From the NCBI GenBank assembly GCA_002748065.1, contig PDRJ01000016.1, positions 1-34,070 on the forward strand: DNA of 34,070 bases. The letters are read 5' to 3'. The DNA comes from Bacteroidota bacterium. Lineage in GTDB: Bacteria > Bacteroidota > Bacteroidia > Bacteroidales > BM520. Of the stretch, positions 32,303 to 34,070 are shown piece after piece. The translations under genes and the position numbers were made by a program. Positions within the stretch are counted from its first letter, which is position 1, and the number at the start of each line of letters is the position of its first letter. A model generated the notes under the pieces. The model was not told where the DNA came from and ran no database searches. It saw nothing but the letters and a program-made list of their open reading frames with translations.

Positions 32303-33316
32303 ATGATAGATCTTTCAACAAGTTACATGGGGATTCCCCTTGCCAGTCCGATTGTTATTGGTGCGAACAGCCTCACGAAGAATGTGAAGTACCTCAAGAA
32401 ATTAGAGGCTGCTGGAGCATCAGCCATCGTGTACAAATCACTCTTTGAAGAGCAAATCACCTACGAACGCATTCAGATGGAGGAGCAGTTGCAGGAGTAT
32501 GCAGACCGCAATGCTGAGATGGGGCAACTTTTTCCCACGCTGGAACACGCAGGAACCAACGAACACATTTATGAGTTAAAGTATGTGCTGAAGAACAGCA
32601 AGGTTCCATTTATTGCAAGCCTTAATGCTCTCGGCAATGATTCGTGGGTTGATTATGCAAAGAAGCTGGCGGAAACTGGGGTAAAAGGTCTGGAGTTAAA
32701 CTTCTATGAAACGCCCGGAGATGATGGAAAAGAAGAGGAGGAGATGATCAAAGACCAGCTGGAGACCTTAAAAAAGGTAAAACAGGTGGTTGATATTCCC
32801 GTAAGTGTAAAACTAAGCCCCTTCTACGGCAACTTAGTACGTACCATTAAACGTTTTTCCGAGCACGGTGCTGATGCCGTTGTCCTTTTCAACCGTCTTT
32901 TTCAACCGGATATCGACATTGATAACCTGAAGTTGGCTCACCCCAACCTTTTCTCTTCGGGCAATGAGTATCGCTTACCCTTGCGTTTTTCCGGGTTACT
33001 ACACGGAAACATGGAGGCACAGATTATTGCAAATAGCGGCATTTATGAAGGGGAAGATGTGGTCAAACTGCTTCTTGCCGGAGCAGATGCCGTTCAGGTG
33101 GTCAGCGCAATTTACATGCACGGAGCCAAGCACATTACCACCATGAAGACGGATATAGAGAATTGGATGAAAGAGAAGGAATACACTTCTATTAAAGACT
33201 TCCAAGGAAAATTGGCAAGGAAGAATCTCAAGGATCCTTTTGCCTACAAGAGAGCGCAGTATGTGGATATCCTATTGAATTCTGATGAGATTATCAAGAC
33301 AAACAACATGATCTAA
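32303..33316 (+). CDS. Dihydroorotate dehydrogenase-like flavoprotein
   Basis: The protein has 337 residues and a TIM-barrel of the DHODH/FMN family: MIDLSTSYMGIPLASPIVIG (start), AGASAIVYKSLFEEQI, FIASLNALGNDSWVDYAKKL, GLELNFYETP, VSVKLSPFYGNL and GADAVQVVSAIYMHG (FMN phosphate end). Classical PyrD has NxSCPN where this protein reads LNFYETP, so it lacks the usual orotate-binding Asn/Ser-Cys-Pro segment. It matches the group annotated as dihydroorotate dehydrogenase-like in Bacteroidota. Whether it oxidises dihydroorotate or another substrate is open. Its stop is followed one base later by a MITE end and then a terminator. Confidence 0.85.
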   Translation: MIDLSTSYMGIPLASPIVIGANSLTKNVKYLKKLEAAGASAIVYKSLFEEQITYERIQMEEQLQEYADRNAEMGQLFPTLEHAGTNEHIYELKYVLKNSKVPFIASLNALGNDSWVDYAKKLAETGVKGLELNFYETPGDDGKEEEEMIKDQLETLKKVKQVVDIPVSVKLSPFYGNLVRTIKRFSEHGADAVVLFNRLFQPDIDIDNLKLAHPNLFSSGNEYRLPLRFSGLLHGNMEAQIIANSGIYEGEDVVKLLLAGADAVQVVSAIYMHGAKHITTMKTDIENWMKEKEYTSIKDFQGKLARKNLKDPFAYKRAQYVDILLNSDEIIKTNNMI

Positions 33317-33317
33317 T

Positions 33318-33337
33318 TAGCGTCCGTCTATAAAGTC
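33318..33337. mobile_element. Isolated left end of the MITE-like element
   Basis: TAGCGTCCGTCTATAAAGTC is identical to the left 20 bp of the copy at 19028. Only a few bases follow before AATTAG, which resembles the right flank of copy 1, so most of the element seems deleted. Confidence 0.65.
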
Positions 33338-33373
33338 CAACGCCAATTAGTTTTTTGGTAAAGGAAAAAGGAA

Positions 33374-33406
33374 GGGAGTATGGTTTTTACATGCTCCCTT
33401 TTTTTT
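33374..33406 (+). terminator. Intrinsic terminator after the DHOD-like gene
   Basis: The stem GGGAGTATG/CATGCTCCC (one G-U pair) closes a 7-nt loop and is followed by eight T residues. It lies 57 bp after the stop codon and ends about 30 bp before the next start codon. Confidence 0.85.
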
Positions 33407-33436
33407 ACCTTAGCTCCCTCAAAATTGTGTTGCTTT

Positions 33437-33700
33437 ATGAGTATTTGGGAAGTCGTGATGTTGTGTTGTTTTGGCGTTAGTTGGCCCATCTCAATCACCA
33501 AGTCTTTACGAACAAAGGTTGTTGCCGGAAAGTCCCCTGTTTTTATGATCATTATCATCATCGGTTATCTGTGTGGCATTGTTCACAAATTGCTTTTCAG
33601 TCCGGATTGGGTTACAGGGTTGTATGCCTTCAATGCGGCTTTGGTAGGATTTGACCTCTTCTTATACTTCCGCTATCTTCCTCGTAAGGCGACCGTATAA
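33437..33700 (+). CDS. Small SemiSWEET/PQ-loop-like membrane protein
   Basis: The protein has 87 residues from ATG at 33437; the frame extends upstream to 33380 but through the terminator T tract, so the longer start is rejected. Three membrane helices are visible: WEVVMLCCFGVSWPISI, SPVFMIIIIIGYLCGIVHKLL and GLYAFNAALVGFDLFLYFRYL. The SWPISITKSLRTK ... GKS string after helix one is the PQ-loop-like part seen in SemiSWEET-type half transporters, which dimerise to carry small sugars or other solutes. The assignment rests on length, topology and this string only. The gene stands alone. Confidence 0.65.
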   Translation: MSIWEVVMLCCFGVSWPISITKSLRTKVVAGKSPVFMIIIIIGYLCGIVHKLLFSPDWVTGLYAFNAALVGFDLFLYFRYLPRKATV

Positions 33701-33753
33701 AGGGAGATTTGTTTCTACTCCGGGATCTCCTTTTTCATCCCTTTATATCGTAT

Positions 33754-33930
33754 ACAGCCTTTGGCTTTTAGCTGTTGGCTTTTGGCTTGTTTTAGCGGCA
33801 ACGTTCGCAAAAAATTGACTTCCATCTTCGGTCTTCCGTCTCCCGACTTCGGTCTTCCGACTTCATTACCATATCGCCGCATTGTCACATTTAAAACAAA
33901 GATAATCGTATGATTTTCAAATAATTCCAA
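33754..33930 (+). repeat. Composite intergenic repeat, copy B, with two heptamer arrays
   Basis: The first array consists of 7-bp units around TTGGCTT (33754-33795), then GGCAACGTTCGCAAAAAATT, then seven contiguous units CTTCCAT, CTTCGGT, CTTCCGT, CTCCCGA, CTTCGGT, CTTCCGA, CTTCATT (33819-33867), then a tail starting ACCATATCGCCGCATTGTCA. Module order and orientation match copy A at 505-668. There is no gene from 33701 to the window end. Confidence 0.75.
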
Positions 33931-33943
33931 ACTCCCAACTACA

Positions 33944-34070
33944 AAAAGGTGTCGCCCCTACGGGGCTTTGTGGGGGGAGGAGAGGGCATCGCTGTTACAA
34001 AGGTGTCGCTCCTACGGAGCTCTTTGGAGGTGCTCGCTATGGTGCTGTTACAAAGGTGTTGCCACGGGGA
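33944..34070. repeat. REP-like palindromic repeat cluster at the right edge
   Basis: Three units read AAGGTGTCGCCCCTACGGGG (from 33945), AAGGTGTCGCTCCTACGGAG (from 34000) and AAGGTGTTGCCACGGGGA (from 34053), two of them preceded by TGTTAC. They are the reverse complement of the GACACCTTTGTAAC units at the left end. The cluster runs out of the window. Confidence 0.7.

Overview
The window looks like a chromosomal segment of a Bacteroidota bacterium, probably from a Bacteroidales/Marinilabiliales-like or related lineage. Three things support this: type IX secretion system (T9SS) genes (PorU, PorV, PorP/SprF, GldJ), a T9SS substrate with a C-terminal sorting domain, and -7 promoter boxes of the Bacteroidota form TAnnTTTG in front of several genes (for example at 3059, 8569, 25272 and 30869). 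Genus or species cannot be fixed from the sequence alone.

Layout. 1-970: left-edge gene tail, a dense patch of intergenic repeats, then tRNA-Val(TAC) with its terminator on the minus strand. 974-2784: a minus-strand pair of unrecognised genes; the downstream one, with peptidoglycan-binding-like repeats, appears broken by a one-base frameshift. 2815-2969: a 155-bp MITE-like element. 3086-6816: plus-strand pair of a TamL/BamA-type outer-membrane lipoprotein and a RecD/UvrD-like helicase. 6813-16238: minus-strand T9SS block made of two tandem PorU-type C25 sortases, then porV and ispF. 16501-19008: divergent porP/sprF-like gene and gldJ. 19028-19214: second MITE copy and an intrinsic terminator. 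19226-25188: murF, anmK, exbB, exbD, tonB and folC (cell wall synthesis and recycling, envelope energisation, folate). 25317-29846: a 1509-residue gingipain-like C25 peptidase carrying a T9SS sorting domain. 30282-33700: a DUF456 membrane protein, a BMP-family lipoprotein, a dihydroorotate-dehydrogenase-like protein and a small SemiSWEET-like membrane protein. 33754-34070: a second dense repeat patch that resembles the one at the left end.

How the genes fit together. PorV is the outer-membrane shuttle that delivers T9SS cargo to the sortase PorU, which removes the cargo's C-terminal domain. GldJ is a lipoprotein needed for the T9SS/gliding machinery, and PorP/SprF proteins are outer-membrane T9SS accessories. 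A large candidate substrate lies about 9 kb from the sortases. The clearest unusual features are the two adjacent full-length sortases, both keeping the catalytic His and Cys, and the repeat landscape: a MITE with imperfect inverted ends, several arrays whose unit is exactly 7 bp, REP-like palindromes, and a composite repeat found in the same orientation near both ends of the window.
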